Below are positions 15,870 through 24,119 of a stretch of 64,000 nucleotides of DNA, in pieces (positions within the stretch are counted from its first letter, which is position 1; each line of letters opens with the position of its first letter). Both the position numbers and the translations under genes were made by a program. The DNA is from Paenibacillus sp. KS-LC4. Its GTDB lineage: Bacteria > Bacillota > Bacilli > Paenibacillales > Paenibacillaceae. The stretch covers positions 5,789,001 to 5,853,000 of the forward strand of contig NZ_CP145905.1 in the NCBI RefSeq assembly GCF_036894955.1. The letters run 5' to 3'. The notes below the pieces were generated by a model. That model was not told where the DNA came from. It ran no database searches and saw nothing but the letters and a program-made list of their open reading frames with translations.

Positions 15870-17306
15870 TTAGGCCCAAGTAGGCTGAATCTTCAAAACC
15901 GTTGCTTCCTTCTCACGCTTGAAGCTTGAAGACGAATCCAGCTCAACTGCTGCTATGACAGCGGCCGTTTCTTTCGCTTGCTCTACAGCAGCAACCGCTT
16001 TAGCTTGAAGTGCATTTTCCACTTCAGCCGCCTGCTGTTTTTCCTCCTCCGCTTCTACACGGTGAATAAGCGCTCCAAGCGATGCCAGCTTGCCAGTAAT
16101 ATCTACATAACCGCGATCAACATGGTGGATACCCGTTACTTCCGTCTCGCCATCCGCGCGCAATGCCGCACAGATCAAGGCTGCACCTGCACGGAGGTCC
16201 GTCGCACATACTTTCGCGCCAGTTAACGGCATATTGCCGCTAACGATTGCGGAACGGCCTTCGATCTTAATATGCGCATTCATCTTCTGGAATTCTTCCA
16301 CATGCATAAAGCGATTCTCAAATACCGTTTCGGTTACAACCGACGTACCCTCGGATACGAGCAAGAGCGCCATCATTTGCGATTGCATATCTGTTGGGAA
16401 GCCTGGGTGCGGCAACGTCTTCACGTCTACCGACTTCAGCGGATGATCCGCTTTAACCCGAATGCCATTATCCGACTCCAGCACCTCGACGCCCATTTCT
16501 TGCAGCTTGGATATGACCGGTGTCAAATGATCGCCAATCGCGCCTTCTACAAATACGTCGCCGCCTGTAATGGCTGCAGCAATCATATAGGTACCCGCTT
16601 CTACACGATCAGGAATAACATGATGCGTCACACCGCGCAAGCTTTCAACGCCTTCAATGCGAATGAGGCCCGTGCCCGCGCCGCGAACCTTCGCGCCCAT
16701 CGCGTTCAAATAATTGGCGAGGTCGACGATTTCCGGCTCCTTCGCAGCATTTTCAAGCAGTGTTGTGCCTTCTGCAAGTGCAGCAGCCATCATAATGTTC
16801 TCGGTAGCGCCTACGCTTGCTACGTCGAGATATATTTTTGCGCCCTTCAGACGCGTGCTTGTGCTCGCTTCAATGAAGCCGTGTCCGAGCGTAATTTCCG
16901 CTCCCATCGCTTCGAAGCCTTTCAGATGCTGATCAATTGGACGTGTGCCAATCGCGCAGCCGCCTGGAAGAGATATACGCACCTTGCCGATTCGTGCCAG
17001 CAGCGGTCCCATAACAAGGAAGGAAGCACGCATTTTGCGAATCAGCTCATAGGGCGCCTCATAAGAAGCAATGGTACCCGCCGATATTTTCATGGTTGTA
17101 TCTTGATACGATATCGTTGCGCCTAATGATGCCAATACCTTCTGTATAGTCATGACATCGTCGAGGAGGGGAACGTCACAGATGACGCTGTCTCCTTCCG
17201 TCGCAAGTAAAGAGGCTGCTAGAATGGGGAGTACTGCATTTTTTGCACCGCTGACACGTACCGTTCCCGATAAACGCTTGCCTCCGCGGACGATAATTTT
17301 GGTCAT
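15870..17306 (-). CDS. murA: MurA, UDP-N-acetylglucosamine 1-carboxyvinyltransferase, with C-terminal extension
   Basis: A 478-residue enzyme catalysing the first committed step of peptidoglycan synthesis, transfer of enolpyruvate from PEP to UDP-GlcNAc in the cytoplasm. SGAKNAVLPILAASLLA is near the N-terminus and the active-site Cys (fosfomycin target) lies in PGGCAIGTRPIDQHLKGFEA. The family core ends around GKLASLGALIHRV; about 60 additional residues follow, rich in Ala, Glu, Val and Lys, which B. subtilis MurA (about 436 residues) and E. coli MurA (about 419) lack. It corresponds to murAA by position next to the ywzB-like gene and the atp region. Confidence 0.93.
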   Translation of the reverse strand: MTKIIVRGGKRLSGTVRVSGAKNAVLPILAASLLATEGDSVICDVPLLDDVMTIQKVLASLGATISYQDTTMKISAGTIASYEAPYELIRKMRASFLVMGPLLARIGKVRISLPGGCAIGTRPIDQHLKGFEAMGAEITLGHGFIEASTSTRLKGAKIYLDVASVGATENIMMAAALAEGTTLLENAAKEPEIVDLANYLNAMGAKVRGAGTGLIRIEGVESLRGVTHHVIPDRVEAGTYMIAAAITGGDVFVEGAIGDHLTPVISKLQEMGVEVLESDNGIRVKADHPLKSVDVKTLPHPGFPTDMQSQMMALLLVSEGTSVVTETVFENRFMHVEEFQKMNAHIKIEGRSAIVSGNMPLTGAKVCATDLRAGAALICAALRADGETEVTGIHHVDRGYVDITGKLASLGALIHRVEAEEEKQQAAEVENALQAKAVAAVEQAKETAAVIAAVELDSSSSFKREKEATVLKIQPTWA

Positions 17307-17530
17307 CTTATGGTTCCCTCCGCGAACTGAATTTCTGTCTCTCGCTTTAAAATTATTGTTTAAAAGTGAAAAATTCCCGTCTTAATCCAAACTCCATATT
17401 AACACTTATCTACACTAATCGACAAGCTTTAAATTTCCCTGTAACCGCAGCATTTAAAGCAGCCCGATCCTGACCCTAACATCCTATGCTGAACGATGCT
17501 TTTAGGTGTTGCCCTGCCTGATACTGGAAC

Positions 17531-17574
17531 AAAATTCCCACACTTGTATAGCGTTCGGACGCGGGCGGGATTTT
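17531..17574 (-). terminator. Possible terminator after the YwzB-like gene
   Basis: AAAATTCCCAC and GCGGGATTTT can pair (with a bulge) around an inner GCGT/ACGC hairpin. There is no strong T tract beyond the stem, so this is tentative. The rest of the 17307-17617 gap shows no gene. Confidence 0.35.
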
Positions 17575-17617
17575 GAGTCCGTCATGTATTACCCATTGTT
17601 AACATATTTTGCTCTCG

Positions 17618-17884
17618 TTATTCGACAAAACTCTTCAGCATTGTCGTCCAAGACCAGTAATCCAAAATGAAGCTGGCAAATGCGTGCCCGAGTATGATAG
17701 CAATAACTGCCTGCAGCATGCGAGCCTTCGGGCTGCGGGGAAAGGCAAAAAAAACTTCCCATTTCAGCTCCTGCATAATAAACCATATAAGTATGATGCT
17801 AACAAGCGTTACAACAATGGAGAACAGTCCTGTTATTCCTGTGGCTGTCTGCATACTATTCAGCATATCCTGAGTCAAACCCAT
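17618..17884 (-). CDS. YwzB-like DUF1146 membrane protein
   Basis: An 88-residue protein with two hydrophobic segments (GLFSIVVTLVSIILIWFIMQ and MLQAVIAIILGHAFASFIL) joined by a basic loop, ending WSWTTMLKSF. This is the DUF1146 family; ywzB lies between atpC and murAA in B. subtilis, and here it lies directly before murA. Its function is not known. Confidence 0.85.
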   Translation of the reverse strand: MGLTQDMLNSMQTATGITGLFSIVVTLVSIILIWFIMQELKWEVFFAFPRSPKARMLQAVIAIILGHAFASFILDYWSWTTMLKSFVE

Positions 17885-17953
17885 CCGTGCTCCAGAAGCC
17901 TCCTTTTATTCGCCTTAAGTTCCAGTGTGCCGCCTGTTTACTCCTATAATCAG

Positions 17954-20494
17954 CTAATGCACGAGCAGCCGCTCTTTAGCAAATAGCTGCCCTCTGCTTT
18001 CCAAGGCAGGCTCCTCCAGTCCAAACATACGGCGTGCTTCATCGGCTCCCGCTCCGGTTACCGGAAGCTTCTGCTCAGTCATCGCAGCAGCTCCCGAAGC
18101 TGCATTTTTGACCGTGACCTTGAAGCGGTAATATTGCTTGTCGAAGGGCTCATTGGCTGTCAATTTAAAATAATAAACGCCCGCAGGAAGCTGCTTGTTT
18201 TTCACTTCCAGCTTGCCTGTGCTGCCTGTTTTCTGCGCGAACAGCTGCTGCTGCTTTTTATCGTATGCTATGACTTGCATTACCTTTCCTGACGGAACAT
18301 TAAACACCTGCAAGTCAAGTTGGCTCGCTTTGGTGAGGCGCAGTTGGAACCAATCGACATCGGTGCTGCTATCAATGACACCTACATACTCTGTACCGCT
18401 GCGTATGCTCAAGCCTTCGTAATACTGATTGTTCGGCTCGTTAGGATCATCGTATTTCGGCACATAATTCATTTTAAGCGTGTATTGTCCAATAACGGGG
18501 CTCGCCTCAGACGAAATCGCATTATGCACACGAATATAATATTTCCCGGGTGTTACTGTCAAGATTGGTGAAACTTCAGCTTGGCCTTCCGACTCCTCAT
18601 CATAGGTCCGAAGCGATTGTCCCGCTCGCTGAATCGCAAGACCTGCATCTATTCGCGCTGTATTCCCTTCCAGAGTAAGGCGCAGTGTGCCGCTTTGCTT
18701 GAAGGTAACCGAATACCAATCGCGATCCGCCTTCTGATGGAAGTTGCCCACTACCGTCTGGCTGCGCGGCGACAAAGCGAATGCCTCATACGTCTGATCA
18801 TTCGATTCATAAGCATCAGGCTCCATAATAAAAGAAGAGTCCAGCAAATAAGGCTGGCGAGCTCCGTTATCGCTGTTCATGAACTGGACGCCTATTTTTT
18901 GCGGCCCTTTCTTTACGATGAACTCGGCATTGCCGCTGGCAAGCTTCGTCGTATACGTATTTTTTTGGACACCATTCACATAATGCAGGAGCCGAACTGG
19001 CGGAATTGCCGCTCCGGGTTGTGTAAGCGATTGGTACTTCATCGTGAGCTTGCCGTCATACGGAGCCTCCACCGTATACCAGTCTATATCCTTGCCTGTA
19101 TTCAGAAAAGCAGCTATTTGCTTGTTCAAGGGTAGAAAAGCCGCCGAGCCCCTCGTGTCATTCGGCTCATAGCCGTCCGCATTAACTGGCGTGCTCAATG
19201 CTTTATCAATTTGCAGCAGCCCATAGCCTGTTCGATTGTCGAAGCCGGACTGACCAATGCTGCGCGTCGTTTGGCGCAGCAGCTCCCTGACTTGATACGT
19301 TTTGAGCTTCGGATAACGGGCCCATAGGAGTGCCGCTGCCGCTGCCACCTGAGGAGCAGCCATCGACGTGCCCTCCTCCTTCTTATAGCTCCCGCCTACC
19401 GCCGTCGTATAAACGTTCCAGGCTGCTGACAAATCCAGCTCCGTACCGGGATTCGAACGTAAATCTGGCGAATTGTCAGCCTTCACGCCGCCAACGGCAA
19501 GCACCGTCGAATAAGCGGCAGGGTATTTTACAACAGCCTTGCTTTCGAGCGACTGACCGTCATTGCCAGCGGCCGCTACTAGCAGCACTCCTTTGCTTTC
19601 GGCATAATTTACAATGTCCTGCATATAAGGAGAATAACGATATAATCCGACGGAGAGCACGACGATCTTAGCCTGTTTGCGAACGGCATATAAAATCGCT
19701 TCGCCCAAATCCTGCTCCGTGCCATCACCATGATGATCAAGCGCCTTGATTGGCATCAGCTTTGCTTTCCACAAAATACCAGAGATGCCGATACCATTGT
19801 TGCCGGATGCAGCGATTACTCCGGCCACGCTTGTCCCGTGGCCGTTATTGTCCTCAGGCGGCATGTCCGTATCAATCAAGTTTATGCCGGGGACAAGATT
19901 TTTCTTGAGATCGGGATGGTCGAGATCAATGCCCGTATCGACAATCGCGATTGTCAGTGCGGTTTGCTCGCTCACGGTTTTCCAAGCGGCTAGCGCGCCA
20001 ATCTGCTTGAGATAGCCTTGCTTCGCAAGCTCGGGGTCGCTGGCCGCCGCATTTAGCGCGGCGGCGGCTGAGAGCGCCGAAGCCCCGCTTGCGGCAGCTT
20101 CGGCTGGAGGGCTGTCGCCCGCCTGCTGTGCGGCGGGCAGGTCTAAGGCGTGCACCCGGCCATTCGGGTGCACGTATTCGACGCCCGGCGTGCTTCGCAG
20201 CCGGCGCAGCCATGCTTCGACGTCCGCCGATGCTTCGGCCGGACGTACGACGTCCACCGCCGCCTCAGCCTGGCGGCGGATCACGTGCGTCCCGCGCAGC
20301 GCGGCTGCTTGCGCGGGGCCCTGCCATTTGAGGAGCCAGCTTTGCGGCGGCTCCTCTTGTGCACCCCAGGCGGCGTCAATGCGTTCCGCCGCCATGGGCA
20401 CTGCGGCGGGTACAACGCCGCAGAGCAACATAACCGCCAGCAGCGAGGCAAGCTGGCGGCGCAAACTGCGGAACCTACCATGATTAAGCAACAT
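17954..20494 (-). CDS. Secreted S8 subtilisin-family protease with C-terminal PPC domains
   Basis: An 846-residue exported protease. A signal peptide (LASLLAVMLLCGVVPAAVPMA) is followed by an I9-like propeptide, then the subtilisin core: catalytic Asp in AIVDTGIDLDHPDL, His in NGHGTSVAGVIAA, oxyanion Asn in VAAAGNDG, and Ser in GTSMAAPQVAAAAALL. Three pre-peptidase C-terminal (PPC) modules follow, marked by YEPNDTRGSA, YESNDQTYEA and NEPNNQYYEG with DxDWY/F partners. ATG 20494 was chosen as the first start just before the signal peptide. Extending upstream would translate the tandem repeat array at 20510-20720, which is implausible. It lies between nuoN and ywzB and is probably an insertion into that conserved neighbourhood. 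Confidence 0.9.
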   Translation of the reverse strand: MLLNHGRFRSLRRQLASLLAVMLLCGVVPAAVPMAAERIDAAWGAQEEPPQSWLLKWQGPAQAAALRGTHVIRRQAEAAVDVVRPAEASADVEAWLRRLRSTPGVEYVHPNGRVHALDLPAAQQAGDSPPAEAAASGASALSAAAALNAAASDPELAKQGYLKQIGALAAWKTVSEQTALTIAIVDTGIDLDHPDLKKNLVPGINLIDTDMPPEDNNGHGTSVAGVIAASGNNGIGISGILWKAKLMPIKALDHHGDGTEQDLGEAILYAVRKQAKIVVLSVGLYRYSPYMQDIVNYAESKGVLLVAAAGNDGQSLESKAVVKYPAAYSTVLAVGGVKADNSPDLRSNPGTELDLSAAWNVYTTAVGGSYKKEEGTSMAAPQVAAAAALLWARYPKLKTYQVRELLRQTTRSIGQSGFDNRTGYGLLQIDKALSTPVNADGYEPNDTRGSAAFLPLNKQIAAFLNTGKDIDWYTVEAPYDGKLTMKYQSLTQPGAAIPPVRLLHYVNGVQKNTYTTKLASGNAEFIVKKGPQKIGVQFMNSDNGARQPYLLDSSFIMEPDAYESNDQTYEAFALSPRSQTVVGNFHQKADRDWYSVTFKQSGTLRLTLEGNTARIDAGLAIQRAGQSLRTYDEESEGQAEVSPILTVTPGKYYIRVHNAISSEASPVIGQYTLKMNYVPKYDDPNEPNNQYYEGLSIRSGTEYVGVIDSSTDVDWFQLRLTKASQLDLQVFNVPSGKVMQVIAYDKKQQQLFAQKTGSTGKLEVKNKQLPAGVYYFKLTANEPFDKQYYRFKVTVKNAASGAAAMTEQKLPVTGAGADEARRMFGLEEPALESRGQLFAKERLLVH

Positions 20495-20509
20495 GTTATT
20501 ATTCTGCCT

Positions 20510-20720
20510 TTGCATTCGTATTTTTCTCGCACTTTGCATTCGTACTTCTCTCGCACTTACATTCGTACTTCTCTCGCACTTACATTCATACTTTTCTCGC
20601 ACTTGCATTCATATTTTTCTCGCACTTGCATTCATATTTTTCTCGCACTTTGCATTCGTATTTTTCTCGCACTTTGCATTCGTACTTTTCTCGCACTTGC
20701 ATTCGTCATTTTCTCATGCT
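20510..20720. repeat. Tandem array of nine 23/24-bp units upstream of the S8 protease
   Basis: Nine head-to-tail units of the form TTGCATTCGTATTTTTCTCG+CACT (24 bp) or the 23-bp version lacking one T: starts at 20510, 20534, 20558, 20581, 20604, 20627, 20650, 20674 and 20698. The last is degenerate. Variation is confined to a few positions (CATTCG/CATTCA, TATTTTT/TACTTCT). There are no spacers, so it is not CRISPR. The array occupies the 5' untranslated region or promoter of the S8 protease on the minus strand. Confidence 0.92.
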
Positions 20721-20727
20721 TTTCGTG

Positions 20728-20833
20728 CTCTCATTGCTATTGCCGTTTTTTCAACTGACTCTCTCATTGCTATTGCAATTGTTTCCGCTGACTCTCTCAT
20801 TTTTACGCCGTTGTTTCCGTTAGCTCTCTCATT
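20728..20833. repeat. 33-bp tandem repeat adjacent to the 23-bp array
   Basis: CTCTCATT recurs at 20728, 20761 (as CTCTCATTGCTATTGC), 20794 and 20827, a constant 33-bp period. The first two copies share CTCATTGCTATTGC and end in similar CTGA sequence; the third and the partial fourth have drifted. It directly adjoins the 23/24-bp array but has a different unit. Most of the 20495-20967 gap is therefore repeat DNA; no gene is seen in it. Confidence 0.8.
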
Positions 20834-20967
20834 TAACTCTACCATTAATTTTCGCGCTTCGAGTAGACATGTCCTTGTTCTCGCTTAAGATAGTGACTAA
20901 AGACCCCCTTTGTCGGGACCATACTGTCTTCTTACCCAGTTGGTGGCCTTCCAATCAGCAGCACCGA

Positions 20968-22482
20968 CTACTTCATCAGCAAGCCTGGGAACAAGCCCAG
21001 CACGACAAGAGTAACGGCGCAAATCGCAATGCCCGCAGAGACGGCAATCGGCAGCGGCAGCGCTCGCTCGTCGCTGCCTGTTCTCATAAACATTTGCCGG
21101 ATGAAGCCAAAATAAGCGTAGGCGGCTGCCAGACTGCATACCGCCATGACACCCAGCAGCCAATAAGCCTCTGCTGCAATGCTGCCCAGCCAAATATACA
21201 CTTTAGCAAAAAAGCCCCCTGAAACGGGCAGCCCTGCAAGCGACAGAACGAAAACAGCCATAGCCGCCGCAAGCCCAGGCGACCGATGATACAAGCCAGC
21301 CATACCGCTAAGCTTGCCATGTCCCACTGCTTTCTGAACGATTGACAAAACAGCCGTAGCCCCAAACATCGCCAGCATATACACGGAGAAATGATAGACG
21401 AGCGGTGCCAATGAGCCGCTATGAGCAGGTGCAAGACTAAGTGCAATCGGAACAAGCAAATATCCGCTATTGATGACGCTTGCCCAGCCCAATATGTGAG
21501 CAGCCTGCTTTTGCCTCAGCAGGGCGACCGTGCCCCAGGCTATTTGACTGGCTGCAATGGCCTGCAAGCCGATGTAGGCGCTATTTAAACCTAATAGTTG
21601 AACAATGCCCATTTCTTCAAGCAAATGAAATAATACAGCGGCAGTTGCACCTTGGCCAGCTATAGTTAGAAATATTGCACCAGCTGTATAAGAGAAACCT
21701 GTGTTAGTATCTTCATCGTTTGATACCCAAATACCGAATGGCAGAGCTGCCACTTTTATGCCAAGACCACATGCCATTAGCAAAATCGCCATGTAAACAA
21801 GCGAAGTATAAGGCTTTAAATCAGAAACACCCGCTCGAATAGAAGAAAAGTCCAGCTCTCCAGTCAAGCCATAAATATAAGACATGCCGAACAGCAGCAG
21901 GGCAGTGGCGGCTCCAGAACGAGCCGAGAAGCGCAATGCCGGGCGCCAGGGCCGCGAAAGGTGCTTATAACGCTTATCTAGCGTAGCAAATATCAGGCTG
22001 AGCGCCGCCAAGCTGAATAGCTCAAGTCCAATATACAGGGTAATCAGATTGGAAGGCGTCAGCATCAGACGTATGCCAAGCAGAGCAGCAGGAATAAAGA
22101 AATAATGGTTGATACGCTGCTCCCGCTCTTCTCCAAGGCTTAGCAGCACCGCTATGAATGCACCAGCAATAGCCAGCAAGAACATGATGCTTTCCGCATT
22201 CAAGGCAAGATACTGGATTCCCGCGACTTCGCCGGGCGGTCTGCCTTCTGCATTAGCCGATGCCGCCTCTGTGCCATTTGCTAGCATGCGCCATAAAACG
22301 GACGCAAATACAACGGCCAGCCATGGCAGCATCAGCGAGACTGACGGCGCTCCCTTGCGGTACATGAAGCGAAGCCGGTCACCCGCGGCCAGTATAATCA
22401 GCAGCAAAAGGAGGAGCAGCTCCGGAATAAGCTGTACCGCAGCCAACCAAAGCTGCGATCCTAGCGCTTCATTATTTGTCAT
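20968..22482 (-). CDS. nuoN: NuoN-like complex I membrane subunit
   Basis: A 504-residue polytopic protein of the proton-translocating antiporter-like family. TM5 keeps its Glu (YIGLELFSLAAL) and TM7 its Lys (GLGIKVAALPFGIW), but the usual PFHMW and PDVYEG sequence is replaced by PFGIWVSNDEDTN and the Lys of the following helix appears absent (FLTIAGQGATAAV). The later Lys in GGFFAKVYIWLG is kept. It is the last gene of a J/K-L-M-N set and starts four bases after nuoM ends. Given the missing partners (see nuoJK), whether it still pumps is open. Confidence 0.85.
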   Translation of the reverse strand: MTNNEALGSQLWLAAVQLIPELLLLLLLIILAAGDRLRFMYRKGAPSVSLMLPWLAVVFASVLWRMLANGTEAASANAEGRPPGEVAGIQYLALNAESIMFLLAIAGAFIAVLLSLGEEREQRINHYFFIPAALLGIRLMLTPSNLITLYIGLELFSLAALSLIFATLDKRYKHLSRPWRPALRFSARSGAATALLLFGMSYIYGLTGELDFSSIRAGVSDLKPYTSLVYMAILLMACGLGIKVAALPFGIWVSNDEDTNTGFSYTAGAIFLTIAGQGATAAVLFHLLEEMGIVQLLGLNSAYIGLQAIAASQIAWGTVALLRQKQAAHILGWASVINSGYLLVPIALSLAPAHSGSLAPLVYHFSVYMLAMFGATAVLSIVQKAVGHGKLSGMAGLYHRSPGLAAAMAVFVLSLAGLPVSGGFFAKVYIWLGSIAAEAYWLLGVMAVCSLAAAYAYFGFIRQMFMRTGSDERALPLPIAVSAGIAICAVTLVVLGLFPGLLMK

Positions 22483-22486
22483 AAGC

Positions 22487-24118
22487 TTATCCCTCCATCC
22501 TGCCTGACAGCAGCTGACTATAAAGTCCCGTAATGCTTTGCTGAACCGTGTCGGTCAAAAATGACGGGAAGCAGCCCAGCAGGACGATAAAAGCAAGCAA
22601 TATAATCATCGGCATCGCCTCAATGAAGCGGGCATCCTTGAAGGCGCTATGCCGATCATCAATCGGCCCGAAGCTTACGCTAAGCAGGCCTCTCAGCATG
22701 TAAACCGCAGTGAGTATGATTCCCGGTATTGCAGCAGCCGCAAGCCATGGCAGCGTATCGAACAAGCCAAGCAGCGACAGCAAAATTCCGGGAAAGCCAG
22801 CTAGGCCCGGAATGCCGACAAACGACAGCACGGCGGCCATAAGCATGCCGCAAATAAACGGAAGCGAACGGGCCAAGCCGCCAAGCTCACCTATCGCCGT
22901 TGTTTTAGCTCTCTCCTGCAAGCTGCCGACAACGAGCCATAGCAGGGCAAAGCATAAGCTGATCGCCATGAGCTGAAAAATTGCCCCTTGCAGCCCAATC
23001 TCATTAAAGGCGGCGATACCCAGCCAAACAAATCCCATTTGGCTAAGTGACGCGTAAGCAAGCAATTGCCTCATATCCGTCTGACGCAGCGCCAGCAAAG
23101 CCCCATACAATAGCTGAATAATACCGATAACAGCTATAGCCGGCGCCATTTTCTCCGCTTGCTCTGGAAACAGAAACACCCCATAGCGCAACAGTCCATA
23201 AGCTCCCGCCGCCGGTAGAAGACCTGAAATAATCATAGCTACAGACAGTGGTGCATTAGCCTGCGCTCTCAAAAGCCAACTATGAACAGGCAGAAGCGGC
23301 ATAAACAGCCCGAAACCGACAAGCTGCAACATAAACAGCGCCATCCTCACGCCTTCTGACAATGGCTCGGCGGATACCCGGCCCTGTACGGCTTGGCTTG
23401 CTGCCGTTTCTCCCGCAAGCAGTCCATAGGCAATTCCCCCGTATCCCCCGCTATATACCGTTTGGAGCTGCTCGCCAGCCTTTTCTACACGAAGACCCGC
23501 CGTACAGGTCAAAATAAGGAATACGACAAGCAGCAGCATGGAACTGAGTCCAGCTCCTGCCAATAACCGATTCGCCGTACGCTCGCTATCTGGATGACCC
23601 CAAATGCCAACCAGAAAATAAAGAGCGACGACCGCAGCCTGTAAAAATACAATAAACAGCAAAACATCTCTGGCCATAAACATGCCTATCAGTGAAGCCT
23701 CCAGCCCTAGCAGCCAAAAATAAAAAGCTTTGCGCCGCTTTCTAAGCTGAACAGCTGTCACAACAGCAAGCCCTGTCACTAGGGAGGCGACGAGCAGCAA
23801 AGGCAATGAGAGCCCATCTACCGCGAGCGCGTAGGAGAAGGATAATTTTGCTTCGCTATGTGCTTGTCCTGCTGATGCAGCAAATGGAAGCGGAATTTCT
23901 ATCCACGGATGCTGCTCCGCATAAGCGCCGCCTCCCTGCTGCTGATTAAACGTCGCATATAAAAAAGCGGCAAACAGCAGCGGAAGCAGCGCCGCCAGCA
24001 CAGCAAGCAGCTGCAACGCTCGTCCTTGCCCTGCTGGGATGAGCAGTATAAGCAGCATCCCGACAGCTGGGGTCAGCCACATCAAAGACAAAAGCGGCAG
24101 CTCTGTCAAAAATGTCAT
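22487..24118 (-). CDS. nuoM: NuoM-like complex I membrane subunit, divergent
   Basis: A 543-residue membrane protein of the NuoM family, recognised from PLLPVHSWLLRAQANAPLSV, GAYGLLRYG and DMRQLLAYASLSQMGFVWLG. The three residues best known for proton transfer are changed: TM5 FWE reads FLQ (Glu to Gln), the TM7 Lys before MPxxPxH is Phe (GLFMPLLP), and the Lys in LLKxGxYG is Ala (LLPAAGAYG). This assignment uses E. coli NuoM sequence from memory. Between nuoL and nuoN with two to five bases of spacing, it is clearly co-transcribed. Confidence 0.85.
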   Translation of the reverse strand: MTFLTELPLLSLMWLTPAVGMLLILLIPAGQGRALQLLAVLAALLPLLFAAFLYATFNQQQGGGAYAEQHPWIEIPLPFAASAGQAHSEAKLSFSYALAVDGLSLPLLLVASLVTGLAVVTAVQLRKRRKAFYFWLLGLEASLIGMFMARDVLLFIVFLQAAVVALYFLVGIWGHPDSERTANRLLAGAGLSSMLLLVVFLILTCTAGLRVEKAGEQLQTVYSGGYGGIAYGLLAGETAASQAVQGRVSAEPLSEGVRMALFMLQLVGFGLFMPLLPVHSWLLRAQANAPLSVAMIISGLLPAAGAYGLLRYGVFLFPEQAEKMAPAIAVIGIIQLLYGALLALRQTDMRQLLAYASLSQMGFVWLGIAAFNEIGLQGAIFQLMAISLCFALLWLVVGSLQERAKTTAIGELGGLARSLPFICGMLMAAVLSFVGIPGLAGFPGILLSLLGLFDTLPWLAAAAIPGIILTAVYMLRGLLSVSFGPIDDRHSAFKDARFIEAMPMIILLAFIVLLGCFPSFLTDTVQQSITGLYSQLLSGRMEG

Positions 24119-24119
24119 T

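Noticed and set aside
20495..20608. N-terminal extension of the S8 protease into the repeat array
   Set aside because: It would put repetitive charged residues before a proper signal peptide; ATG 20494 directly precedes the signal peptide.
20510..20833. CRISPR array
   Set aside because: Units are contiguous with no unique spacers, two different periods occur, and no cas genes are nearby.
20493..20888. Plus-strand open frames across the tandem repeats (proteins of the FSHLHSYFSRT type)
   Set aside because: They are periodic only because the DNA is repetitive; no ribosome-binding site, no recognisable domain, and they oppose the direction of the flanking genes.
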